Below are positions 19,710 through 30,117 of a stretch of 64,000 nucleotides of DNA, piece after piece. Origin of the DNA: Neobacillus mesonae (GTDB lineage Bacteria; Bacillota; Bacilli; Paenibacillales; Paenibacillaceae). The position numbers and the translations under genes are program-made. Below the pieces are notes generated by a model that was not told the DNA's origin, did not search any database, and worked only from the letters and a program-made list of their open reading frames with translations. Position 1 is the first letter of the stretch, and every line of letters starts with the position of its first letter. Location of the stretch: positions 354,462-418,461 of the forward strand of contig JAMBOW010000003.1 in NCBI GenBank assembly GCA_023715865.1, given 5' to 3'.

Positions 19710-20747
19710 TCAGCTCGAAATTTCGGGATGTGCATTCATAATTTCATCAGCAACTTTTGAGAGTACGGGTAAGAAGTTCAATATGTCCTGAGCCCTCTCC
19801 ATATAAGCTTCATGTGTGTCGATCCCCAAATCCTTAATCAAAGACTCAAAGGCAGGCTCTAACTCCCTCTTCTGTTCTGGTGCTGCGTCAACATCAAGAA
19901 TCTTATGACACCGGGCAAAAGTAGCTGCTATCCAAAATACCGCCTCCCGATGGCAGTCGGATTCGATCAATTCACTGCTGCCTTCAATCACGATAGGGCG
20001 GGCGCTTTCTGTAATGTCGGAGCTGAAGAAGAAAGGTGTGGATGACACGGCGGCCGCTGTATCAAAGGTAATCTCCAGCTGGTGGAGATGCTTGCGGGCC
20101 TGATCTGCAGTCATCTGTTCACAGCCAAGCAGCCGCAGCAGCTCCGGGTAAATGTCAGACCGGCCGTAGTGATTGAGAACCTCACGTACACGCAGATACC
20201 GAAGACGAACCGTCGGGTTCTGGAGAGCTGCAATAAGCAGGACATGTGTTGTAATGGCCGCAGGGAAGATGAGAGCAGTGATCCGATCATATAAAGGCGC
20301 GGACATATTAATGGAACGAAGTCCGTTTTCTATCTTTAGAAGGGCATTCCCACAGCGCCTTTCCACCCATGTTTTTTTGGTATATTGCTGTGATACCTCC
20401 TCATAGATCCGGTACAGATGTGAGTAAGGGTCGGCAATGATCGTGTTGACACGAAAGCTTCCGGCTAAATGATAATTTGCAAGCACTTCTTCAGCAGAAG
20501 CGAACAGGTCCCATGAGAGGTAGGTCACTTCTAGCAGGACATTGTGATAGAGAAATTTACCAAGCTTGAATGGGGGTTCTTCATCGAGGATGATCACAAT
20601 GTCAATATCTGAAGAGAGCGGAAGCAGCGCATCATCCGGAAGGGATATCGTTGAACCGCTGAAGTAAGCCCCTCGAAAGCCTGGCGATTGACTGGCATAC
20701 CTTGTTACCCAATCAACAGCGGCGAGTCTGGCAGATTGAATATTCAT
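19710..20747 (-). CDS. Nucleotidyltransferase-domain protein
   Basis: 345 aa. The N-terminal part has a DNA polymerase-beta-like nucleotidyltransferase core: GAYFSGSTISLPDD then SSDIDIVIILDE, giving the paired Asp residues of the DxD motif. The remainder is helical and unassigned. Start at 20747 (MNIQSARLAAVDW) has AAAGGAG upstream. Aminoglycoside adenylyltransferases share this core, but this protein is longer and shows no signature of a known resistance enzyme, so substrate is left open. Confidence 0.75.
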   Translation of the reverse strand: MNIQSARLAAVDWVTRYASQSPGFRGAYFSGSTISLPDDALLPLSSDIDIVIILDEEPPFKLGKFLYHNVLLEVTYLSWDLFASAEEVLANYHLAGSFRVNTIIADPYSHLYRIYEEVSQQYTKKTWVERRCGNALLKIENGLRSINMSAPLYDRITALIFPAAITTHVLLIAALQNPTVRLRYLRVREVLNHYGRSDIYPELLRLLGCEQMTADQARKHLHQLEITFDTAAAVSSTPFFFSSDITESARPIVIEGSSELIESDCHREAVFWIAATFARCHKILDVDAAPEQKRELEPAFESLIKDLGIDTHEAYMERAQDILNFLPVLSKVADEIMNAHPEISS

Positions 20748-20859
20748 AAGCACGCTCCTTTAGAGTTAAAGCTTCAGAGATTTTATAGTTGTATAAAGTT
20801 TCTGGAGTTTTAACAAAATAGAATGTCTATACAAATTCTAGAATAAGGAGAGGTATCCT

Positions 20860-21714
20860 GTGTATTTCTATAAAGAGGATCTTATTAATATTATTGTGCC
20901 GGACAAACCTGATCCGGCAGCGGCGAAGGTTCTTCAGGAAACCTTGGGCGGGCGCTTCGGCGAAATGCGTACCATGATGCAGTATTTCTTTCAAAGCAGT
21001 AACTTTCGCGGAAATAAGACGCAGTATCGTGACTTACTCCGCGGTGTATTTCTGGAGGAAATCAGTCATGTCGAGCTGGTGCAGACGACCATCAATCAGC
21101 TGCTGAACGGAGCAGGTGAGGAAATGCCAGGCGACTCCGGGACTGACGGAGCACCGCTTGATGAGGCGGTTCGTCATGCCAATCCGCATCATTTCATTGT
21201 GGGTGCGCAGGGATCTTTGCCAGTGGATGCAGCCGGCAATCCATGGATGGGTAACTATGTTTACAACCATGGCAATCTCGTAGCAGATCTATTGGACAAC
21301 CTGGTGCTTGAATCAACAGGTGTTCTGCAAAAGTCACGTATCTATGAAATGAGCTCAAATAAGACTTTTAGAGAAACGCTTGCTTTCCTCATCGTTCGAG
21401 ACAATGCACACCAAAATGCATTCGCTAAAGCGCTTGAGACGCTTGGAGTCGAGTGGGGCAAGCTGTTCCCAGTGCCAAATTATGATATCAACAAGTATCC
21501 GGAATGTAGAAAATATGTAGACATGGGCTTCCACAACGCGCAGTTCAACTATAGGCTGGATGAGACCCGGATTGCAGAAATCTTCAGCGGCAAGTCTCCG
21601 AGCCGAAACGGTGGAGAGCTTCAGGTTACACCGCCTCCGATCGGACATCCCGTTCCTGTATTACCGGATATGCCAAACGAGCACGCCCCGGGTCTTAACG
21701 ACCTGAACGCATAG
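20860..21714 (+). CDS. Manganese catalase (CotJC-like)
   Basis: Di-manganese (non-haem) catalase of 284 aa. Ferritin-like four-helix core with metal ligands visible in GRFGEMRTMMQY (Glu), FLEEISHVELV (Glu and His), and DNLVLESTGV / IVRDNAHQNAF (Glu and His). A proline-rich C-terminal tail follows. GTG start at 20860 with AAGGAGAGG upstream. Related CotJC is a spore coat component; this monocistronic gene lacks cotJA/cotJB neighbours, so it could be a vegetative stress enzyme instead. Confidence 0.9.
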   Translation: MYFYKEDLINIIVPDKPDPAAAKVLQETLGGRFGEMRTMMQYFFQSSNFRGNKTQYRDLLRGVFLEEISHVELVQTTINQLLNGAGEEMPGDSGTDGAPLDEAVRHANPHHFIVGAQGSLPVDAAGNPWMGNYVYNHGNLVADLLDNLVLESTGVLQKSRIYEMSSNKTFRETLAFLIVRDNAHQNAFAKALETLGVEWGKLFPVPNYDINKYPECRKYVDMGFHNAQFNYRLDETRIAEIFSGKSPSRNGGELQVTPPPIGHPVPVLPDMPNEHAPGLNDLNA

Positions 21715-21817
21715 TAGAGAGAACTAACAGTGTTATTAAAACATATAACATCTGGAGGGTTCATATCAGGTATCTTTACGGCTCGGCCGTTTAGAACATT
21801 CCAATAAGTAACATAAA

Positions 21818-21856
21818 AAACTCCAGTCCTTCTGCTATGCAGAAGGACTGGAGTTT
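21818..21856. terminator. Bidirectional terminator between Mn catalase and acnA
   Basis: A perfect 18-bp stem AAACTCCAGTCCTTCTGC (21818-21835) with its complement at 21839-21856, loop of three, A and T rich flanks. Confidence 0.9.
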
Positions 21857-21886
21857 AATTATTTCTAATCATAATCAGTCAAAGTA

Positions 21887-24595
21887 TTATTTCATCAACT
21901 GACGAAGTACCGTTTGCAGGATACCGCCGTTATGGTAGTAATCCACATCAACCATACTGTCGAGACGTGCGATGACAGGGAATTCGAATTTCGTACCGTC
22001 TTCGCGTGTAGCTGTAACCGTAAGTTCTTCACTAGGTTTTACATCATTGCTGAGACCGGCAATATCAAACGTCTCGCTTCCGTTCAGTCCAAGGCTTGAC
22101 CAGCCGTAGCCTTCCTTGAATTGAAGCGGCAGTACGCCCATACCGACCAAGTTACTGCGGTGAATACGCTCGAAGCTTTCGGCGATTACTGCTTTTACGC
22201 CAAGCAGGAGTGTACCTTTTGCCGCCCAGTCACGGGAGCTTCCTGTACCGTACTCTTTACCAGCCAGTACGATGAGGTTGGTTCCTTTATCCTGATACTT
22301 CATGGAAGCATCATAGATGGACATTACTTCATCGGTAGGGAGGTACTTCGTAACGCCGCCTTCTGTGCCTGGAGCGACTTGGTTGCGGATACGGATGTTG
22401 GCAAACGTACCGCGCATCATGACCTCATGGTTACCGCGGCGGGAACCATAAGAGTTGAAGTCCTTGCGCTCTACGCCATGATCTTTCAGGTACAAGCCAG
22501 CCGGACTGGTTGGCGAAATATTACCTGCAGGAGAAATGTGGTCCGTTGTTACGGAATCACCCAGTAAAGCAAGGACACGTGCGTCACGAACGTTTTGAAT
22601 ATCATTCAGCTCGCCTTCAAGTCCTTCAAAGAACGGCGGATTCTGGATGTAAGTGGAGTTCTCATCCCACTCGTACAGTTCGCCTTCTGGAACATCAATA
22701 GCATTCCAGCGTTCATTTGCAGTGAAGACGTTCGCGTATTTATTGCGGAACATGTCTGCATTAAGCGAGACGTTGATCGCTTCTTGAATTTCTGCAGAAG
22801 TCGGCCAGATATCTTTCAGATATACAGGCTGATTGTTCGTATCGTAACCGATTGGATCGTTCTGCAGATCGATGTTTACAGTACCTGCCAGTGCGTAAGC
22901 AACGACGAGCGGTGGAGAAGCCAGGTAGTTTGCCTTAACTTGGGCATGGACACGGCCTTCAAAGTTACGGTTACCGGAAAGCACCGCAGCTACTGTCAAG
23001 TCGTTATCAGCAATAGCCTGACTTACTTCATCCGGAAGCGGACCAGAGTTACCGATACATGTTGCGCAGCCGTAGCCTGCAACGTTAAATCCAAGCTTCT
23101 CAAGCGGCTCAAGCAGATTAGCTTTGGTCAGATACTCGGTAACAACAAGAGATCCAGGAGTAAGCGAGCTCTTCACATAGCCTGGTTTAGTCAGACCGCG
23201 CTCTACTGCTTTCTTCGCAAGAAGTCCTGCGCCGACCATAACGCTAGGGTTGGACGTATTCGTACAGCTCGTGATCGCAGCAATAACGACTGCTCCTGCG
23301 CTCAGCTCAGTCTTGGAACCGTCTGGATGGGTAACGGGCACTTTCTCCGCGATCTTCTCATCGCTCAGTCCGTAACCGCCCTTGTCGATTGGTGTGCGGA
23401 CAATGCCTTCCCAGTTTTCTTTCATATGAGAGAGCTCAATCCGGTCTTGAGGACGTTTAGGTCCTGCAAGGCTCGGTACAACCGATGCCAGATCAAGTTC
23501 AATTGTATCTGTAAAGACAGGATCTTCTGTATGATTCGTACGGAACATGCCTTGAGCTTTGTAGTAAGCTTCAACCAGCTCAATTTGTTCTTCAGCGCGG
23601 CCTGTATTGCGCAAGTAGTTAATCGTTTCTGTATCGACAGGGAAGAAACCTACTGTAGCGCCATACTCAGGAGCCATGTTAGCTACTGTAGCACGGTCGG
23701 CTAGACTGATGTTGGATAGACCAGGACCATAGAACTCAACGAATTTGCCGACAACGCCTTTTTTACGAAGCATTTCGGTAACCGTCAGTGCAAGATCCGT
23801 TGCGGTAGAGCCTTCTGCAAGACTTCCTGTCAGCTTGAAGCCGATAACTTCAGGCGTTACGAAGTAGAGAGGTTGTCCAAGCATTCCGGCTTCTGCCTCG
23901 ATACCGCCGACACCCCAGCCTACAACGCCGAGACCGTTAATCATTGTTGTATGGGAGTCTGTACCCACCAGAGAATCCGGGAACACAACAGTTTCACCGT
24001 CTATTTCTTTTGTAGCGGCTACAGATGCAAGATACTCAAGGTTAACCTGGTGAACGATCCCTGTGGAAGGCGGAACAGCACGGAAATTGTCAAAAGCCGT
24101 CTGCGCCCAGCGAAGGAAGCGGTAACGTTCTTCATTACGTTCAAATTCTACTTTAATGTTATAGTCCAGCGCGGTGTTCGTTCCGAATGCATCGACCATA
24201 ACCGAGTGGTCAATAACAAGATCGACAGGAACGAGCGGGTTGATCTTCTTAGGATCGCCGCCGGATTTTTTGACAGTGTCGCGCATAGCGGCAAGGTCAA
24301 CGACCACCGGTACGCCGGTAAAGTCCTGCAGTACGATACGTGCAGGAATAAAAGGAATTTCTTTATTGTTGTCTTTGCCTTCGGCCCAGCCTGTAAGCTG
24401 GCTTACATGATCTTCAGTAATTGCGCGTCCGTCGAACTGACGGATGGCGGCTTCGAGGAGCACCTTAATGGAAAACGGCAGCTTGGAAATGTCGCCGCGG
24501 CCTTGCTCTTCGAGAGTTTTGAGGCTGTAATAGCGGTACGTTTTGCCTCCGACTTCAAGCGAGCTTGCAGCAGAGAAATGATTCTGTTGAGACAT
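21887..24595 (-). CDS. acnA: Aconitate hydratase A
   Basis: TCA-cycle enzyme (citrate to isocitrate) of 902 aa, the AcnA/IRP form. [4Fe-4S] ligands appear in [12 protein letters not shown] and [27 protein letters not shown] and the C-terminal swivel-domain [10 protein letters not shown] are family signatures. In low iron, family members act as RNA-binding regulators. Start 24595 ([10 protein letters not shown]) has AAGGAGG upstream; the reading frame continues to 24646 but without such a site. A 369-codon open frame on the opposite strand here is a shadow of this gene. Confidence 0.97.
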   Translation of the reverse strand: MSQQNHFSAASSLEVGGKTYRYYSLKTLEEQGRGDISKLPFSIKVLLEAAIRQFDGRAITEDHVSQLTGWAEGKDNNKEIPFIPARIVLQDFTGVPVVVDLAAMRDTVKKSGGDPKKINPLVPVDLVIDHSVMVDAFGTNTALDYNIKVEFERNEERYRFLRWAQTAFDNFRAVPPSTGIVHQVNLEYLASVAATKEIDGETVVFPDSLVGTDSHTTMINGLGVVGWGVGGIEAEAGMLGQPLYFVTPEVIGFKLTGSLAEGSTATDLALTVTEMLRKKGVVGKFVEFYGPGLSNISLADRATVANMAPEYGATVGFFPVDTETINYLRNTGRAEEQIELVEAYYKAQGMFRTNHTEDPVFTDTIELDLASVVPSLAGPKRPQDRIELSHMKENWEGIVRTPIDKGGYGLSDEKIAEKVPVTHPDGSKTELSAGAVVIAAITSCTNTSNPSVMVGAGLLAKKAVERGLTKPGYVKSSLTPGSLVVTEYLTKANLLEPLEKLGFNVAGYGCATCIGNSGPLPDEVSQAIADNDLTVAAVLSGNRNFEGRVHAQVKANYLASPPLVVAYALAGTVNIDLQNDPIGYDTNNQPVYLKDIWPTSAEIQEAINVSLNADMFRNKYANVFTANERWNAIDVPEGELYEWDENSTYIQNPPFFEGLEGELNDIQNVRDARVLALLGDSVTTDHISPAGNISPTSPAGLYLKDHGVERKDFNSYGSRRGNHEVMMRGTFANIRIRNQVAPGTEGGVTKYLPTDEVMSIYDASMKYQDKGTNLIVLAGKEYGTGSSRDWAAKGTLLLGVKAVIAESFERIHRSNLVGMGVLPLQFKEGYGWSSLGLNGSETFDIAGLSNDVKPSEELTVTATREDGTKFEFPVIARLDSMVDVDYYHNGGILQTVLRQLMK

Positions 24596-24898
24596 GCATG
24601 TACCTCCTTGATTAGTAGAATGCCAGAAGTTCATTTTTCCGATCAACGTTCACAAAGTTTCATAGTATGAAACACAATTTCAAAATGAACTTTTGATTTA
24701 AGTATACCGTTTTCAGACCTGTACGTAAAGTTTTTTTTCGTGTTAAATCGCCTAATTTTGCTCGGTTTTAGATGCTTTCATTCTCTATGGATAGCTCGCA
24801 CATACTGGGATAATCATCCTCATATATTTAAAAGAGAATAGGTGGACGTAAAAGGACAAGAGGACATATGAAGGTAAATAGAAAGGGGATAACCAGCT
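24596..24898. other. Divergent intergenic region acnA / amidase
   Basis: 303 bp, AT-rich, must hold the acnA promoter. A dyad ATGAAACA/TGTTTCAT-like sequence lies near 24660. No further gene seen. Confidence 0.4.
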
Positions 24899-25906
24899 TT
24901 GGAGCGAGAATGGAAAAATACGTTATATTCCTATGTTAAAGAGTATAACCGGGGCGAAATCGACTACAGGCCGGTAAGGCCGCAGGTTGTTACGGACCTT
25001 GCCGTTCTGCTTGAACGGGGAAAGCGGCTTGAACAGCTGGAGCATTGGTATCGCCAGCGGCAGGCCGTTCCGCTGCGCTGCGAGACAAGCGCCAAGCTGC
25101 TTCGAACACTGGCGGAGCGTCCGGATGAAGCAGTGGTTGATGTCCAGCTGTACAGCCGACTGTTTTATTCTAAGGGAGGAATAACACATCGTGAGGACCG
25201 GATTGAGAAGGAGCGGCTTACCTTCTCTAAGAATGGAAATGATTGGGTGATATCGCGTGTTGTGAGAGATGTTCAGGAACGAAAGCCGGTCTCTTATGAA
25301 ACAATGATCGCTGCTGAGACTGCGAAACAGGCCGGTATGCTGAAGAAGCCTCTGTTGAATAGGGAGGTGCTGTACCCGGGAATTCCGGCGCGAATGGTCA
25401 GATACCGCAGAGAGGATGCCGTAGCCTATGCAGACCAGTGGTGGAATTCAGGTAATCCGGAGTTTGAAGAATTTGATGTAAACTGTACCAATTATATATC
25501 GCAATGTCTCTTTGCAGGGGGAGCGCCGATCAACTATACTGGTAGGAGAGAAACAGGCTGGTGGTATAAAGGTTACGCAGGGGGACAAGAACATTGGAGC
25601 TACAGCTGGGCCGTATCGGATAGTTTTGAGAACTACCTCACGCGCAGTAATCACGGACTTGCGGCAACGCTTGTTGACCGGCCGGAGCAGCTTCAGCTTG
25701 GCGATGTCATTTTTTATGATTGGAACGGGGACGGCAGGTATCAGCACAGTACGATTGTAACGGCTTTTGATGCGGGCGGAATGCCATTAGTGAATGCCAA
25801 TACCGTAAGCAGCAGACACCGTTACTGGGATTACAAGGATTCCTACGCCTGGACCGATAACACAACATACCGGTTATTCCATATCGCTGATACTTTTGGA
25901 ACTTAA
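24899..25906 (+). CDS. Amidase-domain (Amidase_6) protein
   Basis: 335 aa. The C-terminal half (about 165-330) matches the putative amidase domain: YADQWWNSGNPEFEEFDVNCTNYISQC with the likely catalytic Cys, WSYSWAVSDSFENYL, and DVIFYDWNGDGRYQHSTIVT carrying the His, with a terminal W/Y-rich strand. The N-terminal ~160 residues are unassigned. TTG start at 24899 with GAAAGGGG upstream. No signal peptide is visible, which is unusual for a putative wall hydrolase and suggests mother-cell or cytoplasmic action. It lies just ahead of ddl. Confidence 0.82.
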   Translation: MEREWKNTLYSYVKEYNRGEIDYRPVRPQVVTDLAVLLERGKRLEQLEHWYRQRQAVPLRCETSAKLLRTLAERPDEAVVDVQLYSRLFYSKGGITHREDRIEKERLTFSKNGNDWVISRVVRDVQERKPVSYETMIAAETAKQAGMLKKPLLNREVLYPGIPARMVRYRREDAVAYADQWWNSGNPEFEEFDVNCTNYISQCLFAGGAPINYTGRRETGWWYKGYAGGQEHWSYSWAVSDSFENYLTRSNHGLAATLVDRPEQLQLGDVIFYDWNGDGRYQHSTIVTAFDAGGMPLVNANTVSSRHRYWDYKDSYAWTDNTTYRLFHIADTFGT

Positions 25907-26032
25907 AAAAGCGTAACGATCATCCTGAAGATGAATATACTACTGGCATATTCAGTAGGCCTTGGCGGATACGGGAATCATACAAGATTCTCTCCCTAGG
26001 ACCTGTAACCGTTAAGAAACCGGAGGTAAGTC

Positions 26033-27139
26033 ATGGTACACAGTAAACAGAACAAAATGACCGTAGGGATGGTCTACGGAGGCAAGTCAGGAGAACACGA
26101 GGTATCATTGCAGACGGCATTTGCTGTCATCAGCGCATTTGATTTTGATAAATATGATATTATTCCTTTCTATATTTCGAAGCAAGGCAGCTGGGCTAAA
26201 GGCCGCCTACTGACTTCTCCTCCTGCAAGTATAGATGAACTGAAACTTGGAGGAAGCCCGGAGGAAACGCGGGACGCGCTGAATACTGTATTCGGACGTT
26301 TGTATGGGACTGAAGGCGAAATTGATGTGATGTTCCCGCTGCTTCACGGCACGTACGGTGAAGATGGAACCATTCAGGGCTTGTTTGAAATGGCAGACAT
26401 TCCTTATGTAGGAGCGGGCGTATTACCTTCTGCAGCAGGCATGGATAAAGTTGTAATGAAAAAGCTGTTCGCCCAAGCAGGAATTGCGCAATGCGAGTTC
26501 GCATATTTTAATCACGTTCAGTGGAAACGTTCAAGTCATGATCTAATTGTGGCAATGGAGGATCAGCTTGGATATCCGATGTTTGTCAAGCCGGCGAACT
26601 TAGGATCCAGCGTAGGTATTTCCAAGGCTCGGAACCGTGATGAATTGGTGGAGGCGGTAGACTTCGCATTCCATTACGACATCAAGGTTATTGTTGAGGA
26701 GTTTGTCGATGCAAGAGAAGTGGAAGTGAGTGTACTCGGCAACGAGGAAGCGATCGCTTCGGTTCCTGGCGAGATCGTATCCTCCAGTGAATATTATGAT
26801 TATGCGGCAAAATATATCGATGGACAATCGCAGATGCTTATACCAGCTCCACTAGATGAAGAGGAAGCGGACCAGGTTCGCGAGGCTGCTCTGCAAGCTT
26901 TTCGCGCTATAGAAGGCAATGGCATTACCCGTGCGGATTTCTTCATTCGCAAGAATGACGGGGCGCTGCTTATAAATGAAGTGAATACGATGCCGGGCTT
27001 TACACCATTCAGCATGTATCCTCTGCTTTGGAGGGAGACAGGTGTATCCTATAAAGCATTGCTGGACCGCATGATTGAGCTTGCTATGGAGCGTTACGCT
27101 CAGAAGCATTCGCTTAATTATGAGAACGGCAGCCGTTAG
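26033..27139 (+). CDS. ddl: D-alanine--D-alanine ligase
   Basis: ATP-grasp enzyme making the D-Ala-D-Ala dipeptide of peptidoglycan. 368 aa. N-terminal VGMVYGGKSGEHEVSL, HGTYGEDGTIQGL, ATP-grasp FVKPANLGSSVGISK, and C-terminal NEVNTMPGFTPFSMYP. The omega-loop SSEYYDYAAKYID has the Tyr-Lys pair of D-Ala:D-Ala ligases instead of the His seen in VanA-type D-Ala:D-Lac ligases, so vancomycin-type precursors are not implied. GGAGGTAAG precedes ATG 26033. Confidence 0.96.
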   Translation: MVHSKQNKMTVGMVYGGKSGEHEVSLQTAFAVISAFDFDKYDIIPFYISKQGSWAKGRLLTSPPASIDELKLGGSPEETRDALNTVFGRLYGTEGEIDVMFPLLHGTYGEDGTIQGLFEMADIPYVGAGVLPSAAGMDKVVMKKLFAQAGIAQCEFAYFNHVQWKRSSHDLIVAMEDQLGYPMFVKPANLGSSVGISKARNRDELVEAVDFAFHYDIKVIVEEFVDAREVEVSVLGNEEAIASVPGEIVSSSEYYDYAAKYIDGQSQMLIPAPLDEEEADQVREAALQAFRAIEGNGITRADFFIRKNDGALLINEVNTMPGFTPFSMYPLLWRETGVSYKALLDRMIELAMERYAQKHSLNYENGSR

Positions 27140-27152
27140 TATCGGGGAAACT

Positions 27153-27180
27153 CGGGGAGTGATAAGCTCCCCTTTTTTTA
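27153..27180 (+). terminator. Terminator after ddl
   Basis: GGGGAG (27154) pairs with CTCCCC (27167) followed by seven Ts. Confidence 0.85.
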
Positions 27181-27240
27181 TAGACATTTTAAAATCACAA
27201 AACATTTCTAATGAATAATGTATAAGGAGGGCTTAGAATT

Positions 27241-27561
27241 ATGGGGTTTCAGACAGAGTTTAATTCTGTATGCAAATTTAAAAGCGAGCAGGAGCTTTAT
27301 GAACTGCTTGAATACGGACGAGGCAAAATGGTAAAGCAAGGCTTCCGCGTGTTTCCGACAGGTCAGAAGGTCATTGCTTATACACCGGAGAATAAAGCAG
27401 TCGCCATTGTTAAAATTGTGGGCTGTATTGCGGAGATCAATTTCCAGGGACAAGAGGTTACTGAGGTTGAAATGGTGCTGGAACGGAAGCTGACTGAGGA
27501 GGAATCCCGGATTCAGACAGCTCTCGCGCATGAAATGTTTTTTGGTGAGCAGGACAAGTAG
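27241..27561 (+). CDS. Conserved hypothetical protein (106 aa)
   Basis: Starts MGFQTEFNSVCKFKSEQE with AAGGAGGGC nine to twelve bases upstream, so it is very likely translated. It is predicted to be cytoplasmic and mixed alpha/beta, with strands (FRVFPTGQKVIAYT, AVAIVKIVGCIAEI) and a charged helix at the end. It may belong to the DUF2584-like small proteins of Bacillales, but I do not firmly recognise it. uvsE follows on the same strand. Confidence 0.75.
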   Translation: MGFQTEFNSVCKFKSEQELYELLEYGRGKMVKQGFRVFPTGQKVIAYTPENKAVAIVKIVGCIAEINFQGQEVTEVEMVLERKLTEEESRIQTALAHEMFFGEQDK

Positions 27562-27642
27562 CTTGTCATGTAATAAGAGGGTTTTAATCCGATTTCAAAG
27601 GGTATAACTGTACTATCTATGACGAAGGGATTGACCGCTTCT

Positions 27643-28638
27643 ATGATAGTACGATTCGGATATGTTGCCATGTCCATGGTGGTGGCGAATGCTTCTCCCT
27701 CCAAGACCATGACAATGGCAAGCTTTAATAAAATAGATGACCGTGAAGCAGCGATCCGCAAGCTTGAACGTATTGCTGCTGATAATTTACATAACACCCT
27801 CAGATTGCTGAGACACAATCTTGCGAGTGATATTAAGGTATACCGTTTCTCGTCTAAGCTTATTCCGCTCGCTACGCATGGAGATTTGGCGGATTGGGAC
27901 CCATTTGCGGCGCTTGCGCCCTCCTTTAAAGAGGTCGGAGATTTTGTGAAAAAACACAGCATGCGTGTATCATTTCATCCTGATCATTTTACAGTGCTCA
28001 GCACACCCCGTGAGGAAGTTCTTGCAAGCTCAATCCGCGATCTGATGCATCACAAAGCGATGCTGGACGCAATGGGGCTGAATGCTACAGCCAAAAATAA
28101 TATTCATATCGGCGGTGCTTACGGCGATAAGAAAACCTCGGCCGAACGGTTCGTAAATAACGCCTCAGCTCTTCCGGCGGAGCTATTACAGCGAATGACG
28201 CTGGAGAATGACGATAAGACGTTTACCGCGGTTGAAACGCTTGAGGTCTGCAAGCAGACAGGCCTTCCGATGGTTCTTGATATCCATCACCATTGGGTGA
28301 ACAATGACGGCGAAGCTCCGTGGGAGTTGTGGGACGATATCCTTGAGACATGGAGCACACCTTATGCTCAGGCGGATGCATCTCCTTCTGCTCCTCTGCC
28401 GCCCAAAATTCATGTGTCGAGTCCCAAGAATGCGAAGGACATAAGAAGTCACGCAGACGGTGTGGAGATTCAGCCGCTGTTTGATTTTCTGCGCCATATT
28501 GCAGACAGAACTCCTGCCATTGACGTCATGATTGAAGCGAAGCGCAAAGATGAGGCTTTATTTAATCTGATGGAAGATTTTAAGAAATTAGCAGGAGAAG
28601 GAATCGAGATTATAGACGGAGCGACGATTAAGATTTGA
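27643..28638 (+). CDS. uvsE: UV DNA damage endonuclease
   Basis: TIM-barrel endonuclease that nicks 5' of UV photoproducts (UVDE family). The start at 27643 gives MIVRFGYVAMSMVVANASPSKT, matching the usual MIFRFG N-terminus; an ATG at 27619 adds eight residues without a better ribosome binding site. Family blocks: YRFSSKLIPLATH, MRVSFHPDHFTVL, NIHIGGAYGDK, MTLENDDKTF, MVLDIHHHW, KIHVSSPK, DVMIEAKRKDEAL; the His, Glu and Asp metal ligands in these strands look intact. About 331 aa, as usual. In spore-formers it supports UV resistance. Confidence 0.95.
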   Translation: MIVRFGYVAMSMVVANASPSKTMTMASFNKIDDREAAIRKLERIAADNLHNTLRLLRHNLASDIKVYRFSSKLIPLATHGDLADWDPFAALAPSFKEVGDFVKKHSMRVSFHPDHFTVLSTPREEVLASSIRDLMHHKAMLDAMGLNATAKNNIHIGGAYGDKKTSAERFVNNASALPAELLQRMTLENDDKTFTAVETLEVCKQTGLPMVLDIHHHWVNNDGEAPWELWDDILETWSTPYAQADASPSAPLPPKIHVSSPKNAKDIRSHADGVEIQPLFDFLRHIADRTPAIDVMIEAKRKDEALFNLMEDFKKLAGEGIEIIDGATIKI

Positions 28639-28767
28639 GGAATAGCCATGAATTGGCACAAATTTGTGAAATAGGGCTTTTTTTATGTAACGATGATGCA
28701 TTTATGGCGTTACTATTATAGAGATAGTTAGTGAGCACAGATGGCGTAAAGATACTAGGAAAGTAGT

Positions 28768-29640
28768 GTGATAGCTTTGAACGATAATCAGAGGATTCCA
28801 TATGTAGTGACAAGTAAAAGTTATACTGCCGTTGCAATCAACGCCGCTGCAAAGGCGGGGGAGTGGATTAAGAGCCGTGCCGGTTCAGCTGTAAAAATGA
28901 CAACGAAGTATTCGGCTCAGGATTTGGTAACCGAGGTGGACAAAGGAGCGGAGCAAATGATTCGCAGGTTGATCCTGACTCATTTTCCCGATCATGCCAT
29001 TCTGGGGGAAGAAGGCGTTGAGCCAGGGCCGGAAGCTTCGGCCAAAGCACTTGAGGCAGCACGTGAGGAAGAATATTTATGGATCGTGGATCCGGTTGAT
29101 GGAACAACCAACTTTGTTCACGGGTTTCCATTCTTCTCTGTTTCCATTGCACTTGCCCATCACGGAGAAGTCATTGTCGGTGTTATCTATGATCCGATGC
29201 GGGATGAGTTATTTGTTGCCGAAAAGGGTAAAGGAGCTTATGTACACGGTAACCGGATGAAGGTATCTGCCGAAGAGAGCTTGTCAGATAGTCTCGTGGC
29301 CATCGGTTTTCCGCCTGATCCTGAATTTGCGCTGCCAGCGAATATGGCTGTTGCAAAGGCCTTGGCTCCCAAGGTCCGCAACTTGAGAGCAGGAGGCTCG
29401 GCTGCGCTTCATTTAGCTTATGTTGCAGCAGGCAGACTCAGCGCTTATACAGAAATCGGACTCAATCCATGGGATATAGCGGCAGGAGCTTTGCTTGTTC
29501 AAGAGTCGGGCGGAACTGTAACGGATACGGAAGGCAGTCCTTACAATCTCTCGGTTCGATATGTTACGGCAAGCAATGGCGGCATCCATGATGAATTGAT
29601 TCGTACATTGAAAGAAGGAAATGCAACAGGCGTCAAATAA
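28768..29640 (+). CDS. suhB: Inositol monophosphatase family protein
   Basis: 290 aa, Mg-dependent, lithium-sensitive phosphatase fold. Seen: Glu-rich ILGEEG, metal motif DPVDGTTNFVHGFPFFSVSIAL and the C-terminal WDIAAGALLVQESGG. Family members hydrolyse inositol phosphate, fructose-1,6-bisphosphate or NADP; substrate cannot be read. GTG start at 28768 with AGGAAAG upstream; TTG 28777 is an alternative. A small hypothetical gene follows 61 bp downstream. Confidence 0.9.
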   Translation: MIALNDNQRIPYVVTSKSYTAVAINAAAKAGEWIKSRAGSAVKMTTKYSAQDLVTEVDKGAEQMIRRLILTHFPDHAILGEEGVEPGPEASAKALEAAREEEYLWIVDPVDGTTNFVHGFPFFSVSIALAHHGEVIVGVIYDPMRDELFVAEKGKGAYVHGNRMKVSAEESLSDSLVAIGFPPDPEFALPANMAVAKALAPKVRNLRAGGSAALHLAYVAAGRLSAYTEIGLNPWDIAAGALLVQESGGTVTDTEGSPYNLSVRYVTASNGGIHDELIRTLKEGNATGVK

Positions 29641-29701
29641 TGCATAATCCATTCCTGTCATGTGGAATAATGTATGCAAATAACGAGGGAGGGATCAGAC
29701 G

Positions 29702-29953
29702 GTGACAGATTCTCGTGAACTGGAGCGTCAGCTTAGCGATATGTTAACGGAAGGTGAACCTGAATTCGGAGATCGCAAAGAGAGAGAACGGCAAAACATT
29801 TCACCAAAGCACGAAATCCGCACTCAGACACAGCTCGATCCTATTGTAGAGGAAACCCGGAAGTTTCGCAGCATGGCGAAGGAAGTAGATGGTCGGTATG
29901 ATGAATATATGAAAAAAACCGGTTTGTCAGAGGATAAATCAGACGAGAAATGA
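29702..29953 (+). CDS. Small charged hypothetical protein (83 aa)
   Basis: GTG start with GAGGGAGGGAT upstream. Very hydrophilic: clusters of Glu, Arg, Lys, Asp, no membrane segment. A segment (TQTQLDPIVEETRKFRSMAKEVDGRYDEYMKKTG) is predicted helical. It is probably co-transcribed with the inositol-monophosphatase-family gene and is closed by a strong terminator. Family not recognised. Confidence 0.65.
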   Translation: MTDSRELERQLSDMLTEGEPEFGDRKERERQNISPKHEIRTQTQLDPIVEETRKFRSMAKEVDGRYDEYMKKTGLSEDKSDEK

Positions 29954-29973
29954 TTAGCTGATTAAGAGATGAA

Positions 29974-30008
29974 AGAGAGGCCCTTGATAAAAAGGCCTCT
30001 CTTTTTTA
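29974..30008 (+). terminator. Terminator after the small charged protein
   Basis: AGAGAGGCCCTT (29974) pairs with AAGGCCTCTCT (29992-30002), followed by TTTTTT. Confidence 0.9.
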
Positions 30009-30117
30009 TATAATCTCCTGCAAATAAGGGGGTTCTTCAGGTCAAATTTTTAGTATCAGCTTATGCTTCCCTGGTGGTAAAATAAGGGATGCGTCAAGAG
30101 AGGAGAATTCATAATAT

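Noticed and set aside
19710..20747. Aminoglycoside nucleotidyltransferase resistance gene
   Set aside because: Only the generic nucleotidyltransferase core is recognisable; no resistance-family motifs beyond it.
22595..23704. 369-codon open frame on the plus strand
   Set aside because: It lies wholly inside acnA on the opposite strand, has no ribosome binding site and a Cys/Arg-rich composition typical of antisense shadows.
23873..24670. 265-codon plus-strand frame antisense to the start of acnA
   Set aside because: Shadow of the acnA 5' region; composition not protein-like and no start signal.
26033..27139. Possible D-Ala-D-Lac (vancomycin resistance) ligase
   Set aside because: The omega-loop has Tyr-Lys (DYAAKYID) as in normal Ddl, and no vanH/vanX neighbours are present.
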